Shown one piece after another: positions 63,620 through 64,000 of a stretch of 64,000 nucleotides of DNA. The DNA is from Janthinobacterium sp. TB1-E2 (GTDB lineage: Bacteria > Pseudomonadota > Gammaproteobacteria > Burkholderiales > Burkholderiaceae_D): NCBI RefSeq assembly GCF_036885605.1, contig NZ_CP142523.1, forward strand, positions 744,001-808,000, written 5' to 3'. Made by a program: the position numbers and the translations under genes. The notes beneath the pieces are model-generated. The model was not told where the DNA came from. It saw only the letters and a program-made list of their open reading frames with translations, and searched no databases. How positions within the stretch are numbered: the first letter of the stretch is position 1; the number at the start of each line of letters is the position of its first letter.

Positions 63620-64000
63620 ATGAGCACAGGCACGACCGGAATCGAGTTAAAGACCCAACGCCGCAGCCTGGCTGAATTCGTCGAGCTGGTCTCGTCGATG
63701 CGCTTTGCGATCAGCCTGCTGACCCTGATCGCCGTCGCATCGATCATTGGCACCGTGCTCAAGCAAAACGAGCCCATGCCCAATTATGTCAACCAGTTCG
63801 GTCCGTTCTGGTTCGCCGTTTTCGACAAGCTGAGCCTGTATTCCGTGTATTCGGCCTGGTGGTTCCTCGTCATCATGGGTTTCCTCGTCGCCTCGACCTC
63901 GCTGTGCATCGTGCGCAATGCGCCGAAGATGCTCAAGGACATGCGCAGCTGGCGCGAAACCGTGCGCGAGCAATCGTTGCGCAATTTCCACCACAAGCTG
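63620..64000 (+). CDS. resB: cytochrome c biogenesis protein ResB (3' truncated by window)
   Basis: The frame runs open to the window end with 127 residues seen. It begins MSTGTTGIELKTQRRSLAEF, then the helix SMRFAISLLTLIAVASIIGT, LKQNEP, NYVNQFGPFWFAVFDKLSLY, and helix SAWWFLVIMGFLVASTSLCI with VRNAPKMLKDMRSWRE. These are the ResB/Ccs1 N-terminal hallmarks. ResB works with ResC/CcsA in System II heme attachment to apocytochromes. ATG 63620 lies after a 4-codon mini-frame (ATG 63606 to TGA overlapping the start), which might couple translation. Neighbouring cytochrome c4 is a substrate and dsbD upstream supplies reductant. Confidence 0.88.
   Translation, partial: MSTGTTGIELKTQRRSLAEFVELVSSMRFAISLLTLIAVASIIGTVLKQNEPMPNYVNQFGPFWFAVFDKLSLYSVYSAWWFLVIMGFLVASTSLCIVRNAPKMLKDMRSWRETVREQSLRNFHHKL

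Overview
The window is high-GC DNA whose gene content points to a betaproteobacterium of the Burkholderiales, most likely an Oxalobacteraceae member of the Janthinobacterium/Duganella/Massilia type. This is inference from a PEP-CTERM exported protein, betaproteobacterial-type ribosomal proteins, TTG-started secY, a ResB/cytochrome c4 pair and REP-like repeats, not from a database search. No tRNA, rRNA, CRISPR array, prophage or insertion sequence was seen.

Layout. 1-13.7 kb: the end of a cyclic beta-glucan synthase/GH94 gene; a small lipoprotein; a TMEM165/GDT1-type transporter behind a yybP-ykoY manganese riboswitch; three consecutive exported hydrolases (two M1 peptidases and a beta-lactamase-fold hydrolase); a tiny secreted cysteine protein; an exported methyltransferase; a PNPOx-like flavoprotein divergent from its probable MocR regulator; and a spermidine-synthase-like enzyme. 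13.7-21.9 kb: a PEP-CTERM protein and a six-gene minus-strand operon (HlyD adaptor, ABC ATPase, two MacB/FtsX permeases, sigma-54 response regulator, histidine kinase). A well-spaced sigma-54 promoter and a cluster of GGACA repeats precede that operon. 21.9-25.6 kb: a membrane-anchored MutS-like ATPase and a phosphoethanolamine transferase.

25.6-51.3 kb: the str, S10, spc and alpha ribosomal clusters in canonical order (rpsL-rpsG-fusA-tuf-rpsJ / rplC-D-W-B-rpsS-rplV-rpsC-rplP-rpmC-rpsQ / rplN-X-E-rpsN-H-rplF-R-rpsE-rpmD-rplO-secY-infA-rpmJ-rpsM-K / rpsD-rpoA-rplQ). The main anomaly is a block of about 6 kb between rpsJ and rplC. It carries a DUF817 membrane protein, a TPR lipoprotein, creB-creC-creD and a second tiny secreted cysteine protein, and it is closed by a strong terminator and a new rplC promoter. 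Terminators and gaps also divide rpsQ/rplN, rpsK/rpsD, rpsD/rpoA and rpoA/rplQ, so the series is probably read as several transcription units.

51.3-64 kb: dsbD; a REP-like palindrome doublet; a Spy/CpxP-like protein divergent from an OmpR-type two-component system that is followed by an RND efflux adaptor and pump; an unrecognised zinc-ribbon/proline-rich membrane protein; the GTPase engB/ysxC; cytochrome c4; and the start of resB. The recurring theme outside the ribosomal block is envelope biology: export, efflux, disulfide handling, cytochrome c maturation and lipid A modification.
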